From positions 87,611 through 151,610 of the forward strand of contig NZ_JAUNLS010000001.1 of NCBI RefSeq assembly GCF_030532325.1: a stretch of DNA of 64,000 nucleotides. The letters run 5' to 3'. The translations under genes were made by a program, and so were the position numbers. The DNA is from Corynebacterium sp. (GTDB lineage Bacteria; Actinomycetota; Actinomycetes; Mycobacteriales; Mycobacteriaceae). The notes beneath the pieces were generated by a model. The model saw nothing but the letters and a program-made list of their open reading frames with translations, made no database searches and was not told the origin of the DNA. Below are positions 46,188 to 54,621 of the stretch, piece by piece. How positions within the stretch are numbered: position 1 is the stretch's first letter; every line of letters starts with the position of its first letter.

Positions 46188-46280
46188 GCAGTATCCTCGC
46201 TAGCCCCTCTAGACAAGCTCAAGACGAGAGCAGCATAAAGCCTAAAACCAAAGCACGCAACTGCTAGCAGTGTCATGTCC

Positions 46281-46329
46281 ATGACGCCGCTGCATCCCGC
46301 ACCGAATCCCCCGCTGCCAGAGGTCTAGC
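46281..46329 (+). pseudogene. Scrambled rbsK remnant at the island border
   Basis: 46281-46318 matches rbsK 44621-44658 at 35 of 38 positions, and 46313-46329 matches the rbsK 3' end 44931-44947 at 16 of 17, including GAGGTCTAG. The ~270 bp between these blocks in rbsK are absent. It is too short to code for anything functional. Confidence 0.8.
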
Positions 46330-46390
46330 GCTTCAGCGCCGTCACTCCAGTGCTGGCATTCCCGCCAGACCCGCGCCCACCACCCAAAGA

Positions 46391-46483
46391 TCTAGCCCTG
46401 GAAGTACAGACCTCGACGTCGCCAAGCGCAGAGCCCACCGCCTGGAAGACCGCGACCTGCAGGTCTGGATTTCCAGGGCTAGA
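46391..46483 (+). repeat. Long-hairpin intergenic repeat, copy B
   Basis: Arms 46391-46413 and 46461-46483 (23 nt, two mismatches; start TCTAGCCCTGGAAG). The arms differ in sequence from A and C, but the 47-nt centre keeps CGACGTCGCCAAGC at its left end and GCGACCTG at its right end. Confidence 0.8.
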
Positions 46484-46586
46484 CTTTTGCGTCCGGCAGG
46501 CGGCATGGGAGATCTCCACCGGGAGGGTGTCACCAACGCGCTGGTGAGCCGATGCCACATTCCCCTGTGCTGGCACCGCCCGAGAA

Positions 46587-46693
46587 CTAAAAGTCTGAAC
46601 CTGGAAGGCTGAACTCCCAGGTCGCGTCTTGCTCCGCTCGTGACGCTGAGCTTGGCGACGTCGAGGTTCAGCCTTTTAGGTTCAGACTTTTAG
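46587..46693 (-). repeat. Long-hairpin intergenic repeat, copy C
   Basis: Arms 46587-46614 and 46666-46693 (28 nt, two mismatches; start CTAAAAGTCTGAACCTGG). The centre is inverted relative to A and B: on the minus strand it starts CTCGACGTCGCCAAGC and ends GCGACCTG. The arms resemble those of copy A. Confidence 0.8.
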
Positions 46694-46772
46694 GGATCAC
46701 CGGGCCAGCGAGGTCACGTGGATCATCGGGCCCGATGCAGTGGGGCGCCTGACTCGGCGCTTGAGACAGCAA

Positions 46773-47273
46773 CTACTCCCCGAGCAAACGGGAGCGCAGG
46801 TTCGCGTCCTTCTGCTCGACCTCAGCGGCCATCTTCTCCTGGTAGGCGGCCATCTTCTGGGTCAGGGAGTCATCGCCGGCACCCAGGATGCGCACGGCCA
46901 GCAGGCCCGCGTTCTTGGCCCCACCGATGGACACCGTGGCCACGGGAACCCCGCCGGGCATCTGCACGATGGACAGCAGGGAATCGAGGCCATCAAGATC
47001 CTTGAGCGCGCGCGGAATGCCAATCACCGGCAGCGGGGTTGCGGCTGCCACCATGCCCGGCAGGTGTGCCGCGCCGCCGGCACACGCGATGATGGCCTTG
47101 AGCCCGCGCTCGTGGGCAGACTTGGCATAAGCCAGCATCTTTTCCGGGGTGCGGTGCGCGCTGACCACGCCCACCTCAAAAGGCACTCCGAACTCAGCAA
47201 GAACCTCAGCGGCAGGCTCCACGGTGGGCCAGTCGGAATCGGAGCCCATAATCAGGCCAACGAGCGGTTCCAT
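46773..47273 (-). CDS. purE: N5-carboxyaminoimidazole ribonucleotide mutase
   Basis: De novo purine enzyme converting N5-CAIR to CAIR; 166 aa. [20 protein letters not shown], the [12 protein letters not shown] catalytic segment and [14 protein letters not shown] are diagnostic of class I PurE. I use the ATG at 47273, directly after GAAGGAGA; the frame extends 13 codons upstream without one. Follows purK by 48 bp. Confidence 0.96.
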   Translation of the reverse strand: MEPLVGLIMGSDSDWPTVEPAAEVLAEFGVPFEVGVVSAHRTPEKMLAYAKSAHERGLKAIIACAGGAAHLPGMVAAATPLPVIGIPRALKDLDGLDSLLSIVQMPGGVPVATVSIGGAKNAGLLAVRILGAGDDSLTQKMAAYQEKMAAEVEQKDANLRSRLLGE

Positions 47274-47321
47274 CTCAATTTCTCCTTCGTGTTGTACGGG
47301 GGATACGCCCACCGCGTCTGC

Positions 47322-48569
47322 TTAGGCCTCAGCCCAGGTGGCGTGGACGAGGAAGTGGGCGGCGTCGGCAGCAATGCGGCGGGTTTCTGCTACATCCGTG
47401 CCCACGACGTTGACGTGGCCGATCTTACGGCCGGGGCGGTGCTCCTTGCCGTAAAGGTGAATCTTGGCCTGCGGGTAGCGCTGCATGACCTCACGCACGC
47501 GCTGCGGCATGGGCATCTGCGGGTCTTCCTCGGCGCCCAGCACGTTGGCCATGACGGTAATCGGCGCCAGGGCGTTGGTCTCACCCAGCGGCAGGTCCAG
47601 GACCGCGCGCAGGTGCTGCTCAAATTGCGAGGTCACCGAGCCGTCCTGGGTCCAGTGGCCGGTGTTGTGCGGGCGCATGGCCAGCTCGTTGACGGCGATA
47701 TCTTCCACCGGGATGGAGCTGGAGACACCCGCCACGGAGGCGGCCGCGGCGGTGGCGGCGGAGCTCAAGGTGGGTTCCACGGCCACGGCGTAGGCGAAGA
47801 GCTCCACGGCCAGCACGCCGGTCACTCCCAGCTCGGTAGCGACCAGCTCGCCCACCGTGGCGGCGCGCTCGGCGAGCTCCGGGGTGAGGCCAGGCGCCGG
47901 GGCAAAGGCCTCGGCACAAATACCGTCACGCTGCACGGACTCGGTGATGGGCCACGCCTTGACCTCACCGGAGGGGCGGCGCGCCACCAGCACGGAGAGC
48001 TCGCGGGTGAGCTGGACCTTCTCCTCGGCCATGAGCGGGGTGCCCGCCTCGAGAAGCTCGGTCACCAGCGGCTCAAGCTCCTCGGCGGAGGGGAACCACA
48101 CGCCGTGGCCATCGTAGCCGCCGCGGCGAGCCTTGAGGCACACGCGTCCTTCCACCAGCTCAGCGAAGCTACGGGCATCCTCTACCGACTCGATGGCGGC
48201 AAAACGCGGCACCGGGGCGCCGAGCTCCTTCAGCTTCTGGCGCATGAAGAGCTTGTCCTGCGCATAGAGCAGCGCGGAGGGTTGGGGCTGGACGTTATAG
48301 GAGGCATCGATAAGCGAGCGCACGTGCTCGGTGGGAACGTGCTCGTGCTCGAAGGTGAGGGCATCGGCGCCCTGGGCGGCGGCGACGAGGGTGTCATAAT
48401 CGTGGTAATCACCGAGCACCACGTCCGGGATGACCTGCGCGGCGGACTGCTCCGGGGAGGAGGCCAGGATGCGCAGGTGGATGTCGAGCTCAGCGGCGGC
48501 CGGCTGCATCATGCGCGCGAGCTGGCCGTCACCATAAACAGTAACGATGGGCTTTGCTTGTTCACTCAC
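47322..48569 (-). CDS. purK: N5-carboxyaminoimidazole ribonucleotide synthase
   Basis: ATP-grasp enzyme making N5-CAIR from AIR and bicarbonate; 415 aa. The start VTVYGDGQLARMMQPAAAEL, LKARRGGYDGHGVW and AMRPHNTGHWTQDG match PurK. The GTG at 48569 sits about 12 nt after TAGTAT, a likely -10, so the message is probably leaderless. Forms an operon with purE. Confidence 0.94.
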   Translation of the reverse strand: MSEQAKPIVTVYGDGQLARMMQPAAAELDIHLRILASSPEQSAAQVIPDVVLGDYHDYDTLVAAAQGADALTFEHEHVPTEHVRSLIDASYNVQPQPSALLYAQDKLFMRQKLKELGAPVPRFAAIESVEDARSFAELVEGRVCLKARRGGYDGHGVWFPSAEELEPLVTELLEAGTPLMAEEKVQLTRELSVLVARRPSGEVKAWPITESVQRDGICAEAFAPAPGLTPELAERAATVGELVATELGVTGVLAVELFAYAVAVEPTLSSAATAAAASVAGVSSSIPVEDIAVNELAMRPHNTGHWTQDGSVTSQFEQHLRAVLDLPLGETNALAPITVMANVLGAEEDPQMPMPQRVREVMQRYPQAKIHLYGKEHRPGRKIGHVNVVGTDVAETRRIAADAAHFLVHATWAEA

Positions 48570-48643
48570 CCATCCGATACTAGTCAACGCCCTCGCACTT
48601 CTGGCCTGGGGTGCGGGCCCTAGCACCCGTGGAGGCTGCGTGG

Positions 48644-49087
48644 CTAGCGCCAGAGGGGCTGCTCGTTGAGGACTTCCTCCACCCTTTTGGCCTTGGGCAC
48701 TGAGGGGAAATACATCGGCTGCTCGTAGCCGTGGATGGCTAGGGAAATCCCGCCCCGGCGCCGACGCGCGCCACGGATATCGCGCAGGGGGATGGAATCG
48801 ATGTGCCCGCCATCGCGCGCGATGACCCGCAGGTTAGTCACGATGAAGCGGCGTCGGCGGGACTTTATAAGAGGAATAACGAAGCGCCAGACAGCAAGCA
48901 CCACCCACAAGGCCACCAGGCCGTTGCGCAGTGCGACGTCGATCCCGCGCACGTCCGCCCAGCCGATGGCAATCCAGGCCACGCCGGTGACGAGGATCAA
49001 CTCGAGGAAGGGAAAGAGCAAGGTGCGAAACGGGGCGGTCACGTCCACCCGCACGGTCTCGCCGCGCCCTAACTTCATCAAGCTCAT
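48644..49087 (-). CDS. PH-domain (DUF304-like) membrane protein
   Basis: A 147-aa protein with two adjacent hydrophobic helices (~22-44 and ~53-75) followed by a bacterial PH-like domain (RRRRFIVTNLRVIARDGGHI, DSIPLRDIRGARRR). The ATG follows TAGTAT by 10 nt, leaderless. Next to birA on the same strand in many corynebacteria; role unknown. Confidence 0.85.
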   Translation of the reverse strand: MSLMKLGRGETVRVDVTAPFRTLLFPFLELILVTGVAWIAIGWADVRGIDVALRNGLVALWVVLAVWRFVIPLIKSRRRRFIVTNLRVIARDGGHIDSIPLRDIRGARRRRGGISLAIHGYEQPMYFPSVPKAKRVEEVLNEQPLWR

Positions 49088-49161
49088 GGTGCCTGATACT
49101 ACCTGCCACCGCGCTGTGCACCGTGACGGGCAGCGCCGGGCGCGGTGACGGGCAGCGTGGT

Positions 49162-50028
49162 TTAGGAGTCCGCCGGGCGCAGGTGGGTGACGTCACCGGC
49201 CGAGTAGTACTCGCCGCCGACGTTGATGCGGCCGTCGTCAGCAATGCCCTCGACGACGCCAGTGATGTCGCCGTCCGGTGCCTCCAGGCGGACCTCCTGG
49301 CCCAGGCTGGCGCACACACGGCGGTAGTCCACCATCATCTGGGGATCCTGCTGCTGCCACTGGGTGATGCGACGGCGCAGGTTCTTGAGCAGGGTGATGG
49401 CCAGCTCGGTGCGGTCGGTGTCATGTCCCTCCAGCGCCAACGAGGTGGCGGCCTCCACGGGCAGCTCCTCGCGGGTGAGCGAGACGTTGAGGCCCATGCC
49501 CACCACCACGCGGGCGGAGGGAGCCTGGCCGGCCTGGGTCTTGGGGGCGATTTCGGCCTTGTTGATCTCAGCTTTGTTGAGCTCGGCCTTGTTTACTTCA
49601 GCTTTGTGCAGCTCGGTCTTGGGCGCGGACTTGAACTTGAACGCCCCGCCCACTGGGCCGGCCTCGGCGAGGATGCCGCACAGCTTCTTGCCGTCAATCT
49701 GGACGTCGTTGGGCCACTTGAGCACGGCGCCCTCCACGGTGTCGGTCACCGCCAGGCCCGCGGCCAGCGGCAGGGTGCCCAGGTGTTCCAGAGACTCCGG
49801 GAGAATGAGCACCGAAAGGATGAGCTGCGCGCCCTTGGGGCTGACCCAGTGGCGGCCCAGGCGGCCCTTGCCGGAGACTTGTTCGTCGGCGATCAGCACG
49901 GTGCCGTCAGCCACGCTCTCGGCCTGCATGAGATCGGTGTTGGTGGAGCCGGTGGACTCCACAAACTCAACGGTGGAGAAATCTTCAGCTACGGCGGCGC
50001 GAATGCGCTCAATATCAATCGCAGTCAT
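49162..50028 (-). CDS. birA: Biotin--[acetyl-CoA-carboxylase] ligase
   Basis: Attaches biotin to BCCP lysines; cytosolic, 288 aa, without an N-terminal DNA-binding domain (class I). The signature SGKGRLGRHWVSPKG, KWPNDVQIDGKKLCGIL and VVVGMGLNVS are present. Odd: about 35 residues are inserted between the last two, made of repeated xNKAE units (KAEVNKAELNKAEINKAE). ATG at 50028 is chosen; TAGCGT before it suggests a leaderless mRNA. Its clients here would be the biotin carboxylase at 30912 and AccBC elsewhere. Confidence 0.93.
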   Translation of the reverse strand: MTAIDIERIRAAVAEDFSTVEFVESTGSTNTDLMQAESVADGTVLIADEQVSGKGRLGRHWVSPKGAQLILSVLILPESLEHLGTLPLAAGLAVTDTVEGAVLKWPNDVQIDGKKLCGILAEAGPVGGAFKFKSAPKTELHKAEVNKAELNKAEINKAEIAPKTQAGQAPSARVVVGMGLNVSLTREELPVEAATSLALEGHDTDRTELAITLLKNLRRRITQWQQQDPQMMVDYRRVCASLGQEVRLEAPDGDITGVVEGIADDGRINVGGEYYSAGDVTHLRPADS

Positions 50029-50073
50029 GGCCACTACGCTACTCTCACCGCGCAACGCTGCTAGTGTGTGCCT

Positions 50074-51066
50074 ATGTCAAAAGTCACCTTCGAGAAGGTC
50101 AACATCACCTACCCGCACGCCGAGCGCCCCACGGTCAAGGACCTCGATCTGGAGATTGCAGACGGCGAATTCCTCGTGCTGGTCGGCCCCTCCGGCTGCG
50201 GCAAGTCCACCACCCTGCGCGCCCTGGCGGGCCTGGAGCCAACCTCCAGCGGGCGGATTCTCATCGGTGACACCGACGTCACGGGCGTCGAGCCCGGTGA
50301 CCGCGATATCGCCATGGTCTTTCAGAACTACGCGCTCTACCCGCACCTCACCGTGGAAGAAAACATGGGCTTTTCCCTCAAGCTGGCCAAGCTGCCCAAG
50401 GCGGAGATCAAGGCCAAGGTGCAGGAGGCCGCGGACATCCTAGGGCTAAGCGAGTACCTGGACCGCAAGCCCAAGGATCTCTCCGGCGGCCAGCGCCAGC
50501 GCGTGGCCATGGGGCGCGCCATCGTGCGCAAGCCCAAGGTCTTCCTCATGGATGAGCCCCTGAGTAACCTCGACGCGAAGCTGCGCGTGCAGACCCGCTC
50601 CGAGCTGGCCAGCCTACAGCAGCGCCTGGGTACCACCACCGTCTACGTCACCCACGACCAAGTCGAGGCCATGACCATGGGGCATCGCGTGGCGGTGCTC
50701 AAGGACGGCGTGCTCCAACAAGTGGCCCCGCCCCGCGAGCTGTACGACGCCCCCGCGAACGAGTTCGTCGCCGGCTTCATCGGCTCGCCCGCCATGAACA
50801 TCTTTGATTACAACGGCGGCCGCATCGGCGTGCGCCCGGAGAACATGCGCATCATCGACGGTCCGGTGGGCATCCCCGGCGTGGTGGACATCGTCGAAGA
50901 GCTCGGCGCGGAGTCCTACGTCTACGTCACCGTGGGCGAGCAGCGCTTCGTGGCCCGGGCCGAGCGCGGCGCCACCCCGGCGCGCGGCGAGGAGGTCCTG
51001 CTCAGCTTCGACCCGAAGACCGCTCATCATTTTGACCCCGAAACGGGCGTTCGTATCGAGAACTAA
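50074..51066 (+). CDS. tusK: ABC transporter ATP-binding protein, trehalose importer type
   Basis: MalK/UgpC-type ATPase, 330 aa. Walker A VGPSGCGKSTTL, ABC signature LSGGQRQRVAMGRA, Walker B VFLMDEPLSNLDAKLR, H-loop VTHDQVEAMTM, then a TOBE-like regulatory domain (~235-330). It precedes the SBP and permease genes and a treS-like gene, matching the corynebacterial Tus trehalose uptake system. The ATG follows TAGTGT by 6 nt, leaderless; birA is divergent. Confidence 0.9.
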   Translation: MSKVTFEKVNITYPHAERPTVKDLDLEIADGEFLVLVGPSGCGKSTTLRALAGLEPTSSGRILIGDTDVTGVEPGDRDIAMVFQNYALYPHLTVEENMGFSLKLAKLPKAEIKAKVQEAADILGLSEYLDRKPKDLSGGQRQRVAMGRAIVRKPKVFLMDEPLSNLDAKLRVQTRSELASLQQRLGTTTVYVTHDQVEAMTMGHRVAVLKDGVLQQVAPPRELYDAPANEFVAGFIGSPAMNIFDYNGGRIGVRPENMRIIDGPVGIPGVVDIVEELGAESYVYVTVGEQRFVARAERGATPARGEEVLLSFDPKTAHHFDPETGVRIEN

Positions 51067-51176
51067 GGGGTACTTTTCACCCCCTTTAAGTGTGAAATAT
51101 CACCAAAGATGCGTGGAGTGTGCTGGAAGTACTTTAGGTTTGAGGCACCAGAAGTTTTCCGAAAGGTGATTACTCC

Positions 51177-52460
51177 ATGAAGAAGTCCTTCCTTCGCACC
51201 TCCCTGGCCACCGCCCGCACCGGCGCGGTCGCCACCACCGCAGCGCTTGCTTTGGTTCTGGCAGGCTGCTCCTCCGACGACTCTGCACCCTCCTCCGACA
51301 ACGCTGCCAGCACCGAGGGCACCGACGGCCGCGGCCCCATCACCTTCGCCATGGGCAAGAATGACACCGACAAGGTCAAGCCCATCATCGAGGCCTGGAA
51401 CGAGGAGCACCCCGATGAGAAGGTCGAGCTCAAGGAGCTGGCCGGCGAGGCCGACGCCCAGCGCGAGACCCTCGTGCAGTCCCTGCAGGCCGGCAACTCC
51501 GACTACGACGTCATGGCGCTGGACGTCGTGTGGACCGCCGACTTCGCCGCCAACCAGTGGCTGGCTCCGCTGAGCGGTGACCTCGAGGTGGACACCTCCG
51601 GGCTGCTCGACGCCACCGTGAAGTCCGCCACCTACAACGACACCCTCTACGCGCTGCCGCAGAACACCAACGGCCAGCTGCTCTTCCGCAACACCGACCT
51701 GGTGGATAAGGCCCCGGAGACGTTCGCTGATATCCAATCCGCCTGCGAGGCCATCAAGGATCACACCTCCTGCCTGACCACCCAGCTCAAGCAGTACGAG
51801 GGCCTCACCGTCAACACCGCCGGCTTCATGGAGGGCTGGGGCGGCCACATCCTCGATGATCAGGGCAACATCACCGTGGATTCCCCGGAGTCCAAGGAGG
51901 GCCTGCAGGCGCTTGTCGACGCCTACAAGGACGGCACCATCGCCAAGGACTCCACCGCCGCCACCGAGGAGGAGACCAACCTGGCCTTCACCGAGGGCAA
52001 GACCGCCTTTGCCATCAACTGGCCGTACATGTACACCAACGCCGAGGACAAGGGCATCAAGTTCGAGGTCCAGCCGCTGGTGGGCAAGGACGGCGTCGGT
52101 GTGTCGACCCTCGGCGGCTACAACAACGGCATCAACATCAACTCCGAGCACAAGGCCACCGCGCTGGACTTCATGAAGTTCATCATCAACGAGGAGAACC
52201 AGAAGTCCTTCGCCGAGGCTTCCTTCCCGCCGGTGCTGGCCTCCATCTACGATGACGAGGCTCTGGTGGAGAAGTTCCCCTACCTGCCGGCGCTGAAGAC
52301 CTCCCTGGAGAACGCCGCACCGCGTCCGGTCTCCCCGTTCTACTCGGCCATCTCCAAGGCCGTGCAAGATAACGCCTACGCGGCACTGACCAAGGATAAG
52401 TCCGTCGATGACGCCACCGCTGAGATGAAGCGCGCCATCGAGGCGGCTTCCCGGGGCTAA
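51177..52460 (+). CDS. tusE: ABC transporter substrate-binding lipoprotein, probable trehalose
   Basis: Extracytoplasmic sugar-binding protein of 427 aa. Lipoprotein signal peptide with lipobox LVLAGC and a Ser/Asp linker, then a cluster-B/D solute-binding fold (GPITFAMGKNDTDKVKPIIE, WEQ-type wall replaced by AINWPYMYTN). AAAGGTG before the ATG. A terminator hairpin follows, likely keeping this gene expressed above the permeases. Trehalose is inferred from the TreS-like neighbour. Confidence 0.9.
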   Translation: MKKSFLRTSLATARTGAVATTAALALVLAGCSSDDSAPSSDNAASTEGTDGRGPITFAMGKNDTDKVKPIIEAWNEEHPDEKVELKELAGEADAQRETLVQSLQAGNSDYDVMALDVVWTADFAANQWLAPLSGDLEVDTSGLLDATVKSATYNDTLYALPQNTNGQLLFRNTDLVDKAPETFADIQSACEAIKDHTSCLTTQLKQYEGLTVNTAGFMEGWGGHILDDQGNITVDSPESKEGLQALVDAYKDGTIAKDSTAATEEETNLAFTEGKTAFAINWPYMYTNAEDKGIKFEVQPLVGKDGVGVSTLGGYNNGININSEHKATALDFMKFIINEENQKSFAEASFPPVLASIYDDEALVEKFPYLPALKTSLENAAPRPVSPFYSAISKAVQDNAYAALTKDKSVDDATAEMKRAIEAASRG

Positions 52461-52492
52461 GGGGACGCTGCCAAGCGCGGCATTCTCACCCC

Positions 52493-52527
52493 AGGCACCT
52501 TTGCATGCCAAAGGTGCCTTTCGCTTT
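52493..52527 (+). terminator. Intra-operon terminator/attenuator after tusE
   Basis: Perfect 10-bp arms AGGCACCTTT (52493-52502) and AAAGGTGCCT (52510-52519), 7-nt loop, then TTCGCTTT. Placed between the binding-protein and permease genes. Confidence 0.75.
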
Positions 52528-52628
52528 GCGACGCCCCGGGTGCGCCAGGCTGCATCGCCCGCCGCGCCCACTAGACTCGTGACACAACAGTTCACGCCAG
52601 AAATTTTCACGGAAGAAAGGCGGTTCCC

Positions 52629-53612
52629 GTGGCTGGTACCTCGCCCAGCGCGCTGAAGCGCACACAGCACCTGCAGGCCGCGGGACTCATCGCGCCGGCG
52701 ATGATAGCGCTGGCCGTGGTCATTGGCTATCCCATCGTGCGGGCGGTGATGCTCTCCTTCCAAGGAAACAAGCGCCTCAACCCCACCACCGGCGTCTTTG
52801 AGGAAGGCTCGTTTGCGGGCCTGGAGAACTACCTCTACTGGATCAACAACCGCTGTATGAGCGCCACCGGCCAGGTAAGCACCTGCCCGGACGGCGTGAT
52901 TGCCGCGGACTTCTGGCCGGCCATCAAGATCACGCTATTTTTCACCGTGGTCACCGTGGCCTTGGAGACCATCCTCGGTATGTTCATGGCCATCATCATG
53001 AACGGCGAGTATCGTGGCCGCGGCCTGGTGCGCGCAGCCGTGCTCATCCCCTGGGCCATCCCCACCGCTGTGACCGCGAAGCTGTGGCAGTTCATGTTCG
53101 CCCCGCAGGGCATCGTCAACTCCTTGCTGGATAAGAACATCGCCTGGACCACGGATCCCTTCTTCGCCCGCCTGGCGGTCATCATCGCGGATGTATGGAA
53201 GACCGCCCCTTTCATGGCGCTGCTCATCCTGGCCGGCCTGCAGATGATCCCGCGCGATGTCTATGACGCCGCACGGGTGGACGGCGCCAGCCGCTGGCAG
53301 GTCTTCACCCGCATCACCCTGCCGCTGGTGCGCCCCGCGCTCATGGTAGCCATCCTCTTCCGCACGCTCGACGCGCTGCGCATGTACGACCTGCCGGTGA
53401 TCATGATCTCCGCCTCCTCGGATTCACCGACGGCCACCATCTCCCAGCTCGTTGTGGAGGACATGCGCCAGGGACACTTCAACTCCGCCTCCGCGCTGTC
53501 CACGCTCATCTTCCTGCTCATCTTCGCCGTGGCGTTCATCCTCGTGCGCTTCTTGGGGGCTGATGTCTCCGGCAGGGAACGTCGCACACACCGAAAGGCG
53601 GCAGCATCATGA
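52629..53612 (+). CDS. tusF: ABC transporter permease 1, trehalose importer type
   Basis: Inner-membrane permease of 327 aa with about six helices, MalF/SugA type. The EAA loop is RDVYDAARVDGASRWQVFTRIT. It has a longer N-terminus and a periplasmic-side loop with two cysteines (RCMSATGQVSTC). GTG at 52629 behind AAAGGCGG. Overlaps the next ATG by 4 nt. A TAGACT at 52572 could add a promoter here. Confidence 0.9.
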   Translation: MAGTSPSALKRTQHLQAAGLIAPAMIALAVVIGYPIVRAVMLSFQGNKRLNPTTGVFEEGSFAGLENYLYWINNRCMSATGQVSTCPDGVIAADFWPAIKITLFFTVVTVALETILGMFMAIIMNGEYRGRGLVRAAVLIPWAIPTAVTAKLWQFMFAPQGIVNSLLDKNIAWTTDPFFARLAVIIADVWKTAPFMALLILAGLQMIPRDVYDAARVDGASRWQVFTRITLPLVRPALMVAILFRTLDALRMYDLPVIMISASSDSPTATISQLVVEDMRQGHFNSASALSTLIFLLIFAVAFILVRFLGADVSGRERRTHRKAAAS

Positions 53613-54430
53613 AAAAGTTCGGTCACTACGCCGGCATCATCTTCATCATGTTCTGGGGGCTAGCGCCCTTCTACTGGATGGTGGTCACCGCACTGCGCCA
53701 CAAGGACTACACCTTTGACACCACCCCGTGGCCCACGCACGTCACCCTGGATAACTTCCGCGACGCGCTGGCCACCGATAAGGGCAACGACTTCCTCAAC
53801 GCCATGGGCAACTCGCTGCTCATCTCGCTGGCCACGACCGCCGTGGCCGTGGCCTTAGGCGTGTTCACCGCCTACGCGCTGGCCCGCTATGACTTCCCCG
53901 GCAAGGGCGTGGTCACCGGCATCATCCTGGCCGCCTCGATGTTCCCGGCCATCTCGCTGGTCACCCCGCTCTTCCAGCTCTTTGGCAACCTGGACTGGAT
54001 TGGCACCTACCGGGCGATGATCATCCCCAACATTTCCTTTGCCCTGCCGCTGACGGTCTACACGCTGCTCAGCTTCTTCCGCCAGCTGCCCTGGGAGCTC
54101 GAGGAGGCCGCGCGCGTGGACGGGGCCTCGCGCGGCCAGGCCTTCCGCCTGGTGCTGCTGCCGCTGGCGGCCCCGGCGCTGTTTACCACCGCCATCATCG
54201 CGTTCATCACCACCTGGAACGAGTTCATGCTGGCCCGCCAGCTGTCCACCAACGCCACCGAGCCGGTGACCGTGGCCATCGCCCGTTTTTCCGGCCCCTC
54301 GGCTTTCGAGTACCCTTATGCCGCAACCATGGCGGCCGGCGCCTTGGTCACCATCCCGCTGATCATCATGGTGCTCGTCTTCCAGCACCGCATCGTCGCG
54401 GGCCTGACCGCCGGCGGCGTGAAGGCTTAA
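53609..54430 (+). CDS. tusG: ABC transporter permease 2, trehalose importer type
   Basis: Partner permease of 273 aa, MalG/SugB type, about six helices, EAA loop LEEAARVDGASRGQAFRLVL. Start overlaps the end of permease 1 (ATGA). Together with TusF forms the membrane pore for the ATPase TusK. Confidence 0.9.
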   Translation: MKKFGHYAGIIFIMFWGLAPFYWMVVTALRHKDYTFDTTPWPTHVTLDNFRDALATDKGNDFLNAMGNSLLISLATTAVAVALGVFTAYALARYDFPGKGVVTGIILAASMFPAISLVTPLFQLFGNLDWIGTYRAMIIPNISFALPLTVYTLLSFFRQLPWELEEAARVDGASRGQAFRLVLLPLAAPALFTTAIIAFITTWNEFMLARQLSTNATEPVTVAIARFSGPSAFEYPYAATMAAGALVTIPLIIMVLVFQHRIVAGLTAGGVKA

Positions 54431-54435
54431 CGCCG

Positions 54436-54621
54436 ATGCGCCGCTCCCTGCTGTGGGATACCGCCCTGGGGTTCGTTGGATTCTTCGCCGTCCTGGCGCT
54501 GATTCAAGCCCTCATGAACATTCTGTCCCCCTCCCCCGCCCTGTGGCCGGGCCTCCTCGCGGGCGCGCTGTGCCTGCTGGAATTCCTGCTGTGGCGGGCC
54601 AAACTTAAGGATCTTCGATGA
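54436..54621 (+). CDS. Small two-helix membrane protein in the trehalose operon
   Basis: A 61-aa protein with two hydrophobic helices (~7-30 and ~35-54) and a basic tail. It starts 5 bp after tusG and overlaps the treS-like ATG by 4 nt, so it is a true operon member. Corynebacterial tus loci also include a small membrane gene; its role is unknown. Confidence 0.78.
   Translation: MRRSLLWDTALGFVGFFAVLALIQALMNILSPSPALWPGLLAGALCLLEFLLWRAKLKDLR

Larger units (their letters stand above)
46200..46772. other. Gene-free stretch between the island and purE
   Basis: Contains the rbsK remnant (46281-46329), hairpin repeats B and C, and the perfect palindrome CATCGGGCCCGATG (46724-46737) 36 bp past the purE stop. 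No supported gene. Confidence 0.6.

Noticed and set aside
44946-46340. Insertion sequence as carrier of the island
   Set aside because: No transposase frame or terminal inverted repeats were visible; only the rbsK scrap marks the border.
46740-48623. 627-aa plus-strand frame across purE-purK
   Set aside because: Fully antisense to two recognised purine genes.
51065-51090. Terminator after tusK (GGGGT...ACCCC)
   Set aside because: Only a 5-bp stem with a mismatch before the T-run; too weak to call.
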